Below the pieces are notes generated by a model. The model was not told where the DNA came from, did not search any database, and was given only the letters and a program-made list of their open reading frames with translations. Below are positions 53,460 to 61,496 of a DNA stretch of 64,000 nucleotides, piece by piece (within the stretch, counting starts at the first letter, position 1; the number at the start of each line of letters is the position of its first letter). Origin of the DNA: JBOGXA01 sp050694175 (GTDB lineage Bacteria > Actinomycetota > CADDZG01 > WHSQ01); contig JBOGXA010000021.1 of assembly GCA_050694175.1 (NCBI GenBank), positions 1 through 64,000 on the forward strand, given 5' to 3'. Position numbers and translations under genes: made by a program.

Positions 53460-53479
53460 GGATGGGGTGACCCCCATCC
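53460..53479. promoter_or_regulatory. Palindrome between cupredoxin and DUF4383 genes
   Basis: GGATGGGG (53460-53467) and CCCCATCC (53472-53479) are perfect 8-bp arms around TGAC, 30 nt upstream of the cupredoxin start and 57 nt upstream of DUF4383. Probable shared operator; the G/C-tract design recalls metal-responsive repressor sites, but no such regulator is identified. Confidence 0.55.
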
Positions 53480-53536
53480 ATCCGTCACTCCGAGCACGAA
53501 TAGCCCATGAACACACTCGGACAAGGAGGCGAGACG

Positions 53537-53962
53537 ATGGAAGAGAGTGGCGCGCCCAGATCCCCAGCGCAGACGTTCGCGCTGGTGTTTGGATCGGTAT
53601 ACGTACTCGTTGGGTTGCTGGGCTTCTTCGTCGCCGACGCAGTGACGGGCGGGTCGGCAAATGACAAACTCATCGTCTTTCCCGTCAACCACCTCCATAA
53701 CGTGGTCCATCTCGCGATCGGAGGCGCGTGGCTGGTCGCCGCTCGCAGCTCCGGCATCGCCAGGTCGGTTAATGCCATCATCGGCTCGGTCTACTTGCTG
53801 GTGGCGCTCCTCGGCTTCACGGGGATCGACCTCATGCGCACCCTGCTCAACATCCAGGGATCGGGCGATGCCGACAATTTCCTTCACCTCGCGAGCGGGG
53901 CCTTGTCTCTTTACTTCGGAACGGCCGGCGCGAGGCCACAGGTCAAAGAGGCCCACGTTTAG
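53537..53962 (+). CDS. DUF4383 membrane protein
   Basis: 141 residues from ATG 53537 (AAGGAGG 7 nt upstream; an earlier in-frame ATG at 53507 lacks one). Four TM helices, with the DUF4383 signature VNHLHNVVHLAIGGAWLVA and FLHLASGALSLYFG. The paired His in helices could bind metal or heme; function unknown. Confidence 0.85.
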   Translation: MEESGAPRSPAQTFALVFGSVYVLVGLLGFFVADAVTGGSANDKLIVFPVNHLHNVVHLAIGGAWLVAARSSGIARSVNAIIGSVYLLVALLGFTGIDLMRTLLNIQGSGDADNFLHLASGALSLYFGTAGARPQVKEAHV

Positions 53963-53986
53963 CGTCCTCAGTGCATCCGCTTGACG

Positions 53987-54214
53987 ATGGCGCGGAACGC
54001 TTTGTCGATCGGCGAGCTTGCACGGATCATGGACGTGTCGACCGCGACGATCAGGTCGTGGGAGGAGCGCTACGGCTGGCCCCGACCTCACCGTTCGTCG
54101 GGAGGACACCGGCGTTACAAGGAGAGCGACGTAACGCACTACAGGCGCGTAGCAAGGCTGAGACGAGATCTAGGGACCCGAGATGCGATCCTTCGAGCCG
54201 GAGGCTTGAATTGA
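53987..54214 (+). CDS. Minimal MerR-like DNA-binding protein
   Basis: 75 residues holding only the winged helix-turn-helix: IGELARIMDVSTATIRSWEERYG...SGGHRRYKESDV. The usual dimerisation coiled coil and effector domain are absent. It could be a recombination directionality factor or a small regulator of the island. TTG 53981 is an alternative start; no clear ribosome-binding site. Confidence 0.75.
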   Translation: MARNALSIGELARIMDVSTATIRSWEERYGWPRPHRSSGGHRRYKESDVTHYRRVARLRRDLGTRDAILRAGGLN

Positions 54215-54325
54215 TCGGGCCCGATGGCGCCCCCGAAACCTCGGCAAATCCCACCTCGTGGAAGGGGCCCCAGGATCGGACCACGAAGCTTCTAGGAACA
54301 TCTCGATAGGAAGGGAACCACGACC

Positions 54326-54742
54326 ATGAGACGGATCGTCACCGGCTCGATACTAGTGGCGCTGCTCGGACTGCTCGTCGCGCCGGCGGGCATCGTCAGC
54401 GCAGCGGACGGGCCAAGAACCAAAGGCCCCCACTGCGGCGACAAATTCGTCCACGCAGATGAGTGCTCCTTCCGCTACCGCGGTGGTCAGCTATACGTCG
54501 GCGGCTCGATCAAGGGCCCCCCGAACTCCCCCAGCGGAGCGACGATCCGGTTGGAGACAAGACACCACGTTACCGGGGCCCGCTACGTTCTGATCTCATG
54601 CACCTACGCCGGCGGCGGGTGTTCGGCTGGAGGGACCTACGCAGAGATCGAAGAGCTCGCGCGGGGTCAGAAGCTGATCTGCACTGCGGAGGGCTTTGGG
54701 CGCGGCATCTACGAGTGCGGAAGCCTGGTCCGCTCCCGATAG
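54326..54742 (+). CDS. Secreted protein of unknown function
   Basis: 138 residues. Signal peptide (IVTGSILVALLGLLVAPAGIVSAA), then a small Cys-containing domain (five Cys in the mature part, including HCGDKF, DECSF, ISCTYAGGGCS). Disulfide-stabilised and extracellular by inference. AGGAAGGGA lies upstream of ATG 54326. No family recognised. Confidence 0.7.
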   Translation: MRRIVTGSILVALLGLLVAPAGIVSAADGPRTKGPHCGDKFVHADECSFRYRGGQLYVGGSIKGPPNSPSGATIRLETRHHVTGARYVLISCTYAGGGCSAGGTYAEIEELARGQKLICTAEGFGRGIYECGSLVRSR

Positions 54743-54779
54743 ACGGCAAGATTGAAGCCCAGAGAGATCCGGCGTGAAA

Positions 54780-55038
54780 CTAAGCCCCAGGCTCTTGGTG
54801 AGGCTCGTTCGGGTCTAACGTCCAGGGTGCGTCACAGATGAGGTCCCCGGGCTTGAGCTCGCGGCCGGCGGTGATGTCCTCAGGAGCCGGGCGACGATCT
54901 TTTTTGGGCGCGTCGCAGAGTCTCGGTCACCGCCTTGAGTCCGTGATCCTGCTCGCCCGTCTCGAACGCCATCTTTGCAACCGCTAGGCCCTGAACGATC
55001 TCATCGTTGAGCTCGAGCACAAACGCACTTGTCCCCAT
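54780..55038 (-). pseudogene. Small gene broken by one base in an A6 run
   Basis: ATG 55038 opens a frame (start MGTSAFVLELNDEIVQGL) that stops at 54880 in a tail KRSSPGS. Removing one A from the A6 run (54900-54905 on the plus strand as T6) continues it to TAG 54780 through DITAGRELKPGDLICDAPW, giving about 85 residues of normal composition. This may be a decayed gene, transcriptional slippage or a sequencing error. This also accounts for the 400-bp gap here. Confidence 0.5.
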
Positions 55039-55144
55039 TTGTGGAACGGCTCGGATAATCGCGAGTCAACTCGGCTCATCCGAGAGCGTGGACGGGCGCC
55101 CGGTCTCTGAGGTCGTCAGATGGGGGCTTTCGCAATGATCCTCG

Positions 55145-55360
55145 CTAGCTGTTGTCTCCAGAGGCACGACGTTCGTTCTTTAGCAGCTGGGCACGGAGCG
55201 CGTCGTTGACGGCCTTGCGTGTCTTAAATTCAGCAGCCACATCTGGATCGAGCACCACAACGTTTGAACCTTCGGCGAAGCGATCGGAGTACTTACCTCT
55301 CACGCCATCGCTGAAGTCATACTCCTCACGCATGTCGGGGTCTTGACCGTCAGTCTTCAT
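55145..55360 (-). CDS. brnA: BrnA-type antitoxin
   Basis: 71 residues from ATG 55360 with GAGAGG 7 nt upstream. EEYDFSDGVRGKYSDRF and VVVLDPDVAAEFKTRKAVNDALR are the usual features of antitoxins paired with BrnT. Overlaps the toxin gene by 11 nt in the standard toxin-first order. Confidence 0.85.
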   Translation of the reverse strand: MKTDGQDPDMREEYDFSDGVRGKYSDRFAEGSNVVVLDPDVAAEFKTRKAVNDALRAQLLKNERRASGDNS

Positions 55361-55619
55361 AGGATCGCCTCTCATTCCTAGTAGCGATTCTAGCGCTGAT
55401 GATTCGGATTCGTTCGCCTCGGTAGGTGTGGACCACCACAACGAGGCGCCCGGTGAACGAATGTCCCAGCAGAACGAAACGCTCCTCGTCCTCAGAATGG
55501 TCTGGGTCGGCGATGGTCAATGAAAGCGGATCTCCGAATGCTGTTGCCGCTTCATCGAACGGAACCCCGTGTTTCTCTAGATTCGAGTCGGCTTTGATGG
55601 GATCCCACTCGATTTCCAT
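55350..55619 (-). CDS. brnT: BrnT-type ribonuclease toxin
   Basis: 89 residues. The BrnT pattern is clear: EWDPIKADSNLEKHGVPFDEAATAF, DPDHSEDEERFVLLGHS, RLVVVVHTYRGERIRIISARIATRNERRSYE. RelE-fold endoribonuclease expected to stop translation until bound by BrnA. Placed beside attR, where it would help keep the element in the cell. Confidence 0.92.
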   Translation of the reverse strand: MEIEWDPIKADSNLEKHGVPFDEAATAFGDPLSLTIADPDHSEDEERFVLLGHSFTGRLVVVVHTYRGERIRIISARIATRNERRSYED

Positions 55620-55795
55620 GGATGGAGCTTAGTGGCCGGCTGTTGGGTCGACCGGCGTTTCCGCTCCTATTCCGCTCCTGTAAGGGAGACAAAGCCTGCC
55701 TAACCCTGGTCACGCATGTGACTCGGAAAATGGGTCTGACCTGCAAGAACCTTAGGAGCCGCCGGTGCATCGAACATACGGTCCGGAACGAAATA

Positions 55796-55840
55796 ACCTT
55801 GCCAAGGTGAGGGTCGCCGGTTCGAGTCCGGTCGCCCGCT
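55796..55840 (+). repeat. Right attachment site (attR), tRNA-Gly 3' fragment
   Basis: Copy of the tRNA-Gly 3' half with no 5' half. T arm GCCGG-TTCGAGT-CCGGT differs from attL but still pairs; no CCA follows (CGA instead). It is probably the original chromosomal 3' end displaced by integration. A TTCCGCTCCT direct repeat (55659, 55670) and GTCAC-GCAT-GTGAC (55709-55722) lie just inside. Confidence 0.88.
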
Positions 55841-56235
55841 CGAAATGGAAGTGGCTGATGGGGGCCCTTTTTCAAAGGCCTGACTTACGTTTCTGGACCT
55901 AGCGGGATACGCGTAGACCGCGAGCAGGCTGCGTAAATTCCATGTCTGCCCCGAGCAGCAAGCAGCGAAGGGCGCGAACCTCTTGACCGCTGGCGTGCGC
56001 AGGACGTCAAACCATGGGCAGGGCCCTATTGCGCGGTCCCTACTGCGTCACCTCTGATGTGATTGACGACAGCTTCTGTGTCCTTACTGCTCGCGCGTCG
56101 ATTGGACGCCGTTTGCCGAGCTCTCCGTGCTTCATAAGGTAAGAGGAGACTCCTGTTGGTCATTTGGCGCGGATGACAGCTACCATCTTGCGTTGATCTC
56201 ATGGATCTGGAAGAGTCACTCGCGTTCGGGCGGCT
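55841..56235. other. Gene-free 395-bp stretch right of attR
   Basis: No frame with a ribosome-binding site or recognisable product. Holds GGGGGCCCTTTTT just after attR, which may be remains of the tRNA terminator. Confidence 0.4.
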
Positions 56236-56622
56236 TCAGGCCGCACCCTCCCGCTGTCTCCACATGGCGATGCCCGCAGCTAGGGCGACGACTACGCCCA
56301 TCATCTGAACCAAAGTTCCGGTAAAGATCCCTGCCTCGCCGACGTCGCTCAGTTGATCGACGAATGACTCGGATGCGACGAACGCGGAGATGGTTGCCCC
56401 CACCAACAAGAACACCGGAACGAAAACTGCTACGTAAGGCGCCCAGCGTCTGGGCCCGAAGGCTACGACACCCGCCCCTGCGAGCACGATGATCGGGCCG
56501 GGAGGCACGCTTGGGTAGAGGTCGGATCCAGCGACGATCTGAACCACGATTCCGGCTGCGGCCAAGACAAGCCCGACCACGTTCGTTTTCGCTGAGTTCG
56601 ACAACACGTCGCTATGCTTCAT
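56236..56622 (-). CDS. Small four-helix membrane protein
   Basis: 128 residues from ATG 56622 (AAGGAGG 7 nt upstream; ATG 56628 is too close to it). Four hydrophobic spans (VVGLVLAAAGIVVQIVAG, PIIVLAGAGVVAFG, VAVFVPVFLLVGATISAFV, MMGVVVALAAGIAMW). No family recognised. Confidence 0.7.
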   Translation of the reverse strand: MKHSDVLSNSAKTNVVGLVLAAAGIVVQIVAGSDLYPSVPPGPIIVLAGAGVVAFGPRRWAPYVAVFVPVFLLVGATISAFVASESFVDQLSDVGEAGIFTGTLVQMMGVVVALAAGIAMWRQREGAA

Positions 56623-56708
56623 TGTCATTCCTCCTTCTGGGCCGGCAGGGAAAACTCAGGCCGTCCCATCTCACGGACGCGGAACTGGACTCTCCGGCGG
56701 GGTTTCGT

Positions 56709-57347
56709 TCAATCCGCATCGAAAGACCTCCTAATGTCCCCGTTCCATTTTCTCGGGGACACTGGCCGCCGGGAATCACGCCTCGACTGCGGCGCGCGCG
56801 ATGCGGGCTTCGCATAACGGGAATCGAGACCCCGGCGCCGAGCCAGCCACGCCAACGGCGCAACAGCCGCACGCATGGCAGCCGCGGGCACAAACGGAGC
56901 TTTGACCTCGGCTTCGAACTCGAGCATGAACAGCGCGAGGTCGAGGGGGTGGGGCATTCCGCTGGTCGTCGTGCGCCCTTCTTGGGCGAGGGAAACAGCG
57001 GTCTCGAACAGCTCCTCCATCCTCAGGGCCGGTCGCACCTCGACACGCACGTGGGCTGGTGTGTTGCCGACGTTCTCGAATCGGTGCACCGTCCCGGCCG
57101 GGACCACTACTGTGTCACCGGCGCCGGCAGTGATTGTCCTCAGCCCCTTCCGAAACTTCATCATTCCCCTCACGACCTCGAAGCGCTCCTCCTGCGCAGG
57201 GTGGACGTGGGCCCCCGGCACGTGGCCGTCGGGAGACAGCTCGAGGTCGATGGCGAGCAGCTCGCCGTCGGTGTCGGCCGACGTCCTCCGAAACGTGATC
57301 CGCTCGCCACTGATCGGGTTGTCGAGTATTTGTCCGCTGACCGCCAT
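56709..57347 (-). CDS. Cupin-domain protein
   Basis: 212 residues. The cupin barrel (about 20-115) has AHVHPAQEERFEVVRG (HxH...E motif 1) and PAGTVHRFENVG (motif 2 His), so a metal site is likely. The C-terminal half is helical and ends in an Arg/Pro-rich tail. AAGGAGG precedes the ATG. Reaction unknown. Confidence 0.85.
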   Translation of the reverse strand: MAVSGQILDNPISGERITFRRTSADTDGELLAIDLELSPDGHVPGAHVHPAQEERFEVVRGMMKFRKGLRTITAGAGDTVVVPAGTVHRFENVGNTPAHVRVEVRPALRMEELFETAVSLAQEGRTTTSGMPHPLDLALFMLEFEAEVKAPFVPAAAMRAAVAPLAWLARRRGLDSRYAKPASRAPQSRRDSRRPVSPRKWNGDIRRSFDAD

Positions 57348-57406
57348 CGCTGTGCCTCCTTGTTCGAACGAATGTCTTGTCCTGAGACGCTAGGGATCGG
57401 TGAGCC

Positions 57407-57438
57407 CGAAGTCGTCGTCTCAGTGGAGACACTTCGGC
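57407..57438. promoter_or_regulatory. Interrupted palindrome in the cupin / phospholipase gap
   Basis: CCGAAGT / ACTTCGG outer arms and GTCTC-AGTG-GAGAC inner arms within the 313-bp divergent gap 57348-57660. Possible operator or leader hairpin for the cupin gene; no other signal is seen in the gap. Confidence 0.4.
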
Positions 57439-57660
57439 TGCAGCAAAGGCGGTAGCTGCGAACGCTCCGCCTACTCCGCAGGGCGAGTCAGGTGGCCGGC
57501 TGCATCACCTGAGGCAGGGATCGACTCCTTCCTACTCCCGACGGCGTAGTCGAGGGAGTAAAGGGTGCACAAACTCGGTCGTCCAGATTTGCGCCGCCGC
57601 ACGAAGCGAGGCAGAATCGTCGGGTCTGCTCGGGTTACCTCATCGGAGGGGGTGGGGGAA

Positions 57661-58569
57661 GTGCTAACGTCCCGGATCCGGTCTGGATTCGTCGCGCTCG
57701 TCTGGTTGCTCGTCGCGGCCCTGGCGCCACCGACGGCTGCGGTTGCAGGCGACGCGACACCACTGGCTCGTGCGCACGCACACAATGACTTCGAACACGA
57801 GCGGCCACTCTTCGACGCGCTCGACCACGGGTTTACGAGCGTCGAGGCAGACATATGGCTCGTCGACGGTGAATTGCTGGTCGCGCACGACCTCCCAGAG
57901 GTCCAGCCCGACAGGACGCTTGAGTCCCTATACCTGGCGCCGCTCCGTCGCATCGTCACTGAGAACCACGGCAGCGTATATCCGGGTTACGAGCATTACT
58001 TCACGCTGCTGATCGACATCAAGACCGAGGCTGTGTCTACGTACCGCGTGCTCCATCAGCAACTTCGCCGCTACCAGGTCATGCTGACGACGTTCGGGCC
58101 GCGGAGCGTGAAGGAGGGCGCGGTGACCGCGATCGTGTCGGGCAACCGCCCGCGCGAAGTGATGGAGAGCCAACGCATCCGGTACGCGGCTTACGACGGA
58201 CGAATGTCCGACTTGGGGACAGGTGTGTCTGCGACGTTCATGCCGCTGATCAGCGACAACTGGACGACACAGTTCACGTGGATGGGCGAGGGCGATATGC
58301 CCGAGGACGAACGCCGCAGGCTGCGCGCGATCGTTGCGACCGCTCATGCCAACGGGCAGCGCGTTCGCTTCTGGGCGACTCCGGACGCCCCGGGCGCAGC
58401 CCGCGAGAACGTGTGGCACGAGCTTCTCGCCGCGGAGGTGGACTTCATCAACACCGACCACCTCGCCGACCTTCAGACGTTCCTGCTGACCAACGACCCG
58501 AACCCGTCGGAGCCGTATGTCAAGTGGACGGACACGATCGGCCGGTCGAGGATGCGCAAGGCTTCGTGA
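57661..58569 (+). CDS. Secreted PLC-like phosphodiesterase (AIM6-type)
   Basis: 302 residues from GTG 57661 (GGAGGGGG 8 nt upstream). Signal peptide (GFVALVWLLVAALAPPTAAVAG), then a PI-PLC/GDPD TIM barrel: RAHAHNDFEHERPLFDALDHGFTSVEADIWLVDGELLVAHD carries the catalytic His and metal-binding Glu/Asp; TLLIDIKTE and VRFWATPD follow. Likely cleaves a phosphodiester outside the cell. Upstream of phoX, 43 nt apart. Confidence 0.88.
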   Translation: MLTSRIRSGFVALVWLLVAALAPPTAAVAGDATPLARAHAHNDFEHERPLFDALDHGFTSVEADIWLVDGELLVAHDLPEVQPDRTLESLYLAPLRRIVTENHGSVYPGYEHYFTLLIDIKTEAVSTYRVLHQQLRRYQVMLTTFGPRSVKEGAVTAIVSGNRPREVMESQRIRYAAYDGRMSDLGTGVSATFMPLISDNWTTQFTWMGEGDMPEDERRRLRAIVATAHANGQRVRFWATPDAPGAARENVWHELLAAEVDFINTDHLADLQTFLLTNDPNPSEPYVKWTDTIGRSRMRKAS

Positions 58570-58612
58570 GGTAGAGGCAGTTCGAGAAGGCAGTTCGAGA
58601 AGGGGGGAAGTC

Positions 58613-59932
58613 ATGACGATGCAGATGTCAAGACGACGGTTTCTGCGCAGCAGCGCCGCGGCTGCGAGCGGTCTCGTGATAGCGGGGCCTCTCACCGCGT
58701 TCGCACAACGGGCGGCCGCCGGCCTGTCCGTGGACGCCGAGGGCTACGGCCCACTCGTCGATATGGGTGACCTATCGCTTCCGCGCGACTTCAACTTCCG
58801 AATCATCTCCCGTTCCGGTGTGCCCATGACCGACGGCAATCCGACGCCGACCTCCTTCGACGGGATGGGGGCGTTCCCCGGGGCGCGCGGAACGACGGTA
58901 CTCATCCGGAATCATGAGAATCGAAGGAGCACCGGCGATACCGGAGAGATAGACGTTATCGTTCCGCCGGACAAGCGCTACGACGCTCTGCCACAGTTCA
59001 ACGGCGGCAACACAAAACTTGTCGTCGGAAACAACCGTCGGGTCACACAGGACTTCGCGGTGCTGGGCGGGACGACGACCAACTGCGCCGGCGGAAGCAT
59101 GCCGTGGGGTAGCTGGATCACGTGCGAGGAAGTGTTCCAGGACGGCGACGAGGCGCACGGCTACATCTTCGAGATCGACTCGAGGGCGACAGGCCCGGTC
59201 GACCCGGTGCCGATCAAGCAGGCCGGACGCTTCGTCCACGAGGCCGTTGCGTGGATGGACGGGATTCTGTACGAGACCGAGGACCAGCGCGACGACTCCG
59301 CGCTTTACCGCTACATCCCCGACGGGGCTCCGACGCGGCCGGGCGACCTCGCCGCCTCAACCGGTAGGCTCCAGGCCCTCAAGGTCGTGGGCGTCTTCAA
59401 CGCAACAATGGACGTGTGGCCGGTCGGCGAGCCGACACGCGTGGAGTGGGTCGACATCGAAGAGCCCGACCCGCCCACCAACACGGTCACGGACGAGGCC
59501 TTCGCCAAAGGTGCGGCCCGTTTCGACCGACAGGAGGGTATCTGGGTGGGCAACAACCGCGTCTACTTCGACTGCACCGAGGGCGGCGTCGACGACTGGG
59601 GCCAGATCTGGGAGCTGGAGCCCGGCACAGACACGCTGACCCTCCTGTACCAGTCGCCCGGCCCCAGCGAGCTGAAGAACCCCGACAACCTCACAGTGGC
59701 GCCGACCCGGGACCTGTTCCTCTGCGAGGACTCCGTCCCGCCTCAGTTCATCCGCGGACTGACGCCGGATGGGCGGATATACGACTTCGCCCGCGGCAAC
59801 ACGAACGAGACGGAGTTCGCCGGAGCGACGTTCTCGCCCGACGGCCACACGCTGTTCGTGAACCAGTTCGGCAACGGCGACCCCGCGGTGACGTACGCGA
59901 TCTGGGGGCCGTGGCGGCGCCGGAGGGCCTAG
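58613..59932 (+). CDS. PhoX-family (DUF839) phosphatase, Tat-exported
   Basis: 439 residues. Tat signal SRRRFLRSSAAAASGLVIAG. PhoX beta-propeller: NHENRR, NCAGGSMPWGSWITCEE (typical NCAGG.TPWGTWLTCEE), GRFVHEAVAW, and NPDNLTVAPTRDLFLCED near the end. PhoX enzymes release phosphate from phosphomonoesters using Ca and Fe. ATG 58613 has AGGGGGGAAG upstream. A 14-bp tandem repeat (about 58576-58603) lies in the leader. Confidence 0.92.
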   Translation: MTMQMSRRRFLRSSAAAASGLVIAGPLTAFAQRAAAGLSVDAEGYGPLVDMGDLSLPRDFNFRIISRSGVPMTDGNPTPTSFDGMGAFPGARGTTVLIRNHENRRSTGDTGEIDVIVPPDKRYDALPQFNGGNTKLVVGNNRRVTQDFAVLGGTTTNCAGGSMPWGSWITCEEVFQDGDEAHGYIFEIDSRATGPVDPVPIKQAGRFVHEAVAWMDGILYETEDQRDDSALYRYIPDGAPTRPGDLAASTGRLQALKVVGVFNATMDVWPVGEPTRVEWVDIEEPDPPTNTVTDEAFAKGAARFDRQEGIWVGNNRVYFDCTEGGVDDWGQIWELEPGTDTLTLLYQSPGPSELKNPDNLTVAPTRDLFLCEDSVPPQFIRGLTPDGRIYDFARGNTNETEFAGATFSPDGHTLFVNQFGNGDPAVTYAIWGPWRRRRA

Positions 59933-60051
59933 CCTCCCTCGGGTCGCGCCGAAGTCCCGAGGCTCGTTGGGTTGCAGGACGCCGCATAGCGATGACTCGC
60001 GACAACGGAAGCGGGGCTTGGCGGTACCCACGTGATGGAGCACGCGCCACC

Positions 60052-60086
60052 GGAGTGAGGCCGGGCATCGTTCCCGGCCCCACTCC
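60052..60086. terminator. Terminator-like hairpin between phoX and glpQ-type genes
   Basis: GGAGTG-A-GGCCGGG pairs with CCCGGCC-C-CACTCC (13 bp, one mismatch) around a 7-nt loop, between convergent genes. Confidence 0.65.
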
Positions 60087-60098
60087 GAAACGCAGACT

Positions 60099-61289
60099 CT
60101 AGAAGCCGACGGCGACGGGAAGCGGGCGCGCCGAAACCCTCGCGCGATTCTTCCCTCTCAGCCCGAATGATTCGGTCCGAACGGCGACGGCGGTGTCGGG
60201 ATTATCGCTGAACACGCCGTCGAGACCGGTCCCAAAGAACAGCGCGTACTCGGCGGGCGAATTTCCATACGCGCGCAGAAAGAAGGGACTCGCCGGATCG
60301 CCCTGGCGAAAGTCCTCCGGCAGGAACACGTTCTCGTTCCGGAACGTCCACGCGTGCACGATCAGCTTCGCCCGGTGGGCACGATCCACAAGGTCGGTCG
60401 GCTCCCGCAGCCGGTTGGAGGCATCGCGCGGCACGATCAGGTTCTTGTTCGTCCCGATGCCGTCGGCGTACGTCGCAATCTCTTCGAGGCCCTCGTCGGT
60501 GATCATGTCGGCGTAAGTGCGCGGGTCGCCGGATACCACGAAGTCGTACGGTTTACCGGTGTCGTTGATTAGTTGAACTAGCGCGACGTCGGTCATCTCA
60601 TCGAGATCCTTGAGGTTGCTCACCTCGAACGATTGCACGAACACAGGATCCTTCAGCTTCGTGTACCCTTTCGCCTCGAGCGTGCGGACGAGCGGCTCCT
60701 CGAGCGACAGTCCGATGCTGTCGAAATAGGTGGGATGCTTGGTCTCCGGGTAGATTCCCACTCCCTCTTTCCTCGCGAGGTCGATCACCTCCTGGAGTGT
60801 TGGAATCTCGTACAGACCGTCGAACGCCGTGTTGTCAGGACGGACGTCCGGAATGCGTTCTTCGGCGCGCAGTGTCTTGAGTTCCGCGAGCGTGAAGTCT
60901 TCGGTGAACCAACCGGTCACGGAGACGCCGTCGATGACCTTGGTCGTCTGGCGGTCGGCGAACTCCGGATGGTCCTCGACTTCGGTTGTCGCCGAGATCT
61001 CATTCTCATGCCGGGCGACAAGAACGTGGTCCTTGGTGGCCACGAGGTCGGGTTCGATGTAGTCGGCGCCCATGGCGATGGCCAGTTCGTATGCAGCCAG
61101 GGTGTGTTCGGGACGATATCCGCTGGCACCCCTGTGGCCGATGACAATCGGCGCCTTCCTACCGATCTTTGCGTCGGCGGCACTTGTAGATGGCGGCGCT
61201 GCAGCCAGCGTGCTTGACGCTGCTACCAAGGACAGCAGGATCCAAAAGGAAAGGAACCTGGCCCTTGGGCATCTGAACGTGGTCGTCAT
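60099..61289 (-). CDS. Secreted glycerophosphodiester phosphodiesterase (GlpQ type)
   Basis: 396 residues. Signal peptide, then the GDPD barrel: VIGHRGASGYRPEHTLAAYELA with both catalytic His, YIEPDLVATKDHVLVARHE with the metal-binding Glu/Asp, YPETKHP, and terminal DGVFSDNPDTA. Releases glycerol-3-phosphate from lipid head groups. AAGGAGG precedes the ATG. Confidence 0.94.
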   Translation of the reverse strand: MTTTFRCPRARFLSFWILLSLVAASSTLAAAPPSTSAADAKIGRKAPIVIGHRGASGYRPEHTLAAYELAIAMGADYIEPDLVATKDHVLVARHENEISATTEVEDHPEFADRQTTKVIDGVSVTGWFTEDFTLAELKTLRAEERIPDVRPDNTAFDGLYEIPTLQEVIDLARKEGVGIYPETKHPTYFDSIGLSLEEPLVRTLEAKGYTKLKDPVFVQSFEVSNLKDLDEMTDVALVQLINDTGKPYDFVVSGDPRTYADMITDEGLEEIATYADGIGTNKNLIVPRDASNRLREPTDLVDRAHRAKLIVHAWTFRNENVFLPEDFRQGDPASPFFLRAYGNSPAEYALFFGTGLDGVFSDNPDTAVAVRTESFGLRGKNRARVSARPLPVAVGF

Positions 61290-61496
61290 AGCCCCTCCTT
61301 AGTTGTCGCGTCCTGGAAACCGGTTCTCAGCCGTGCTCGAGGAGGGCCGCGCGCAAGTCGTGACTCGCGCGTCGAACGACCCCCCATAAATCCACGGAAT
61401 CTAGCCACCAGACAGTCGACCGCGCGTGCAATACACAGCGCAAGTCGTCCGATTACCCCGGGGTGCTGTTCCTTGCCATTAAATAGGGGGAGACCT

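Larger units (their letters stand above)
46898..55840. mobile_element. Integrative element in tRNA-Gly, about 8.9 kb
   Basis: Bounded by the tRNA-Gly 3' half (46898-46942) and its 45-bp copy (55796-55840, three substitutions). A tyrosine integrase gene begins just inside the left end, and a BrnT/BrnA toxin-antitoxin pair sits at the right end. Cargo includes two sigma factors with an anti-sigma, a diiron protein, lipoproteins, a cupredoxin and a DUF4383 protein. No conjugation or replication genes are visible, so it is non-self-transmissible or a decayed element. Confidence 0.85.

Noticed and set aside
55552..55875. 107-codon minus-strand frame across attR
   Set aside because: It reads through the tRNA fragment in antisense and into brnT upstream DNA; typical false frame at a tRNA remnant.
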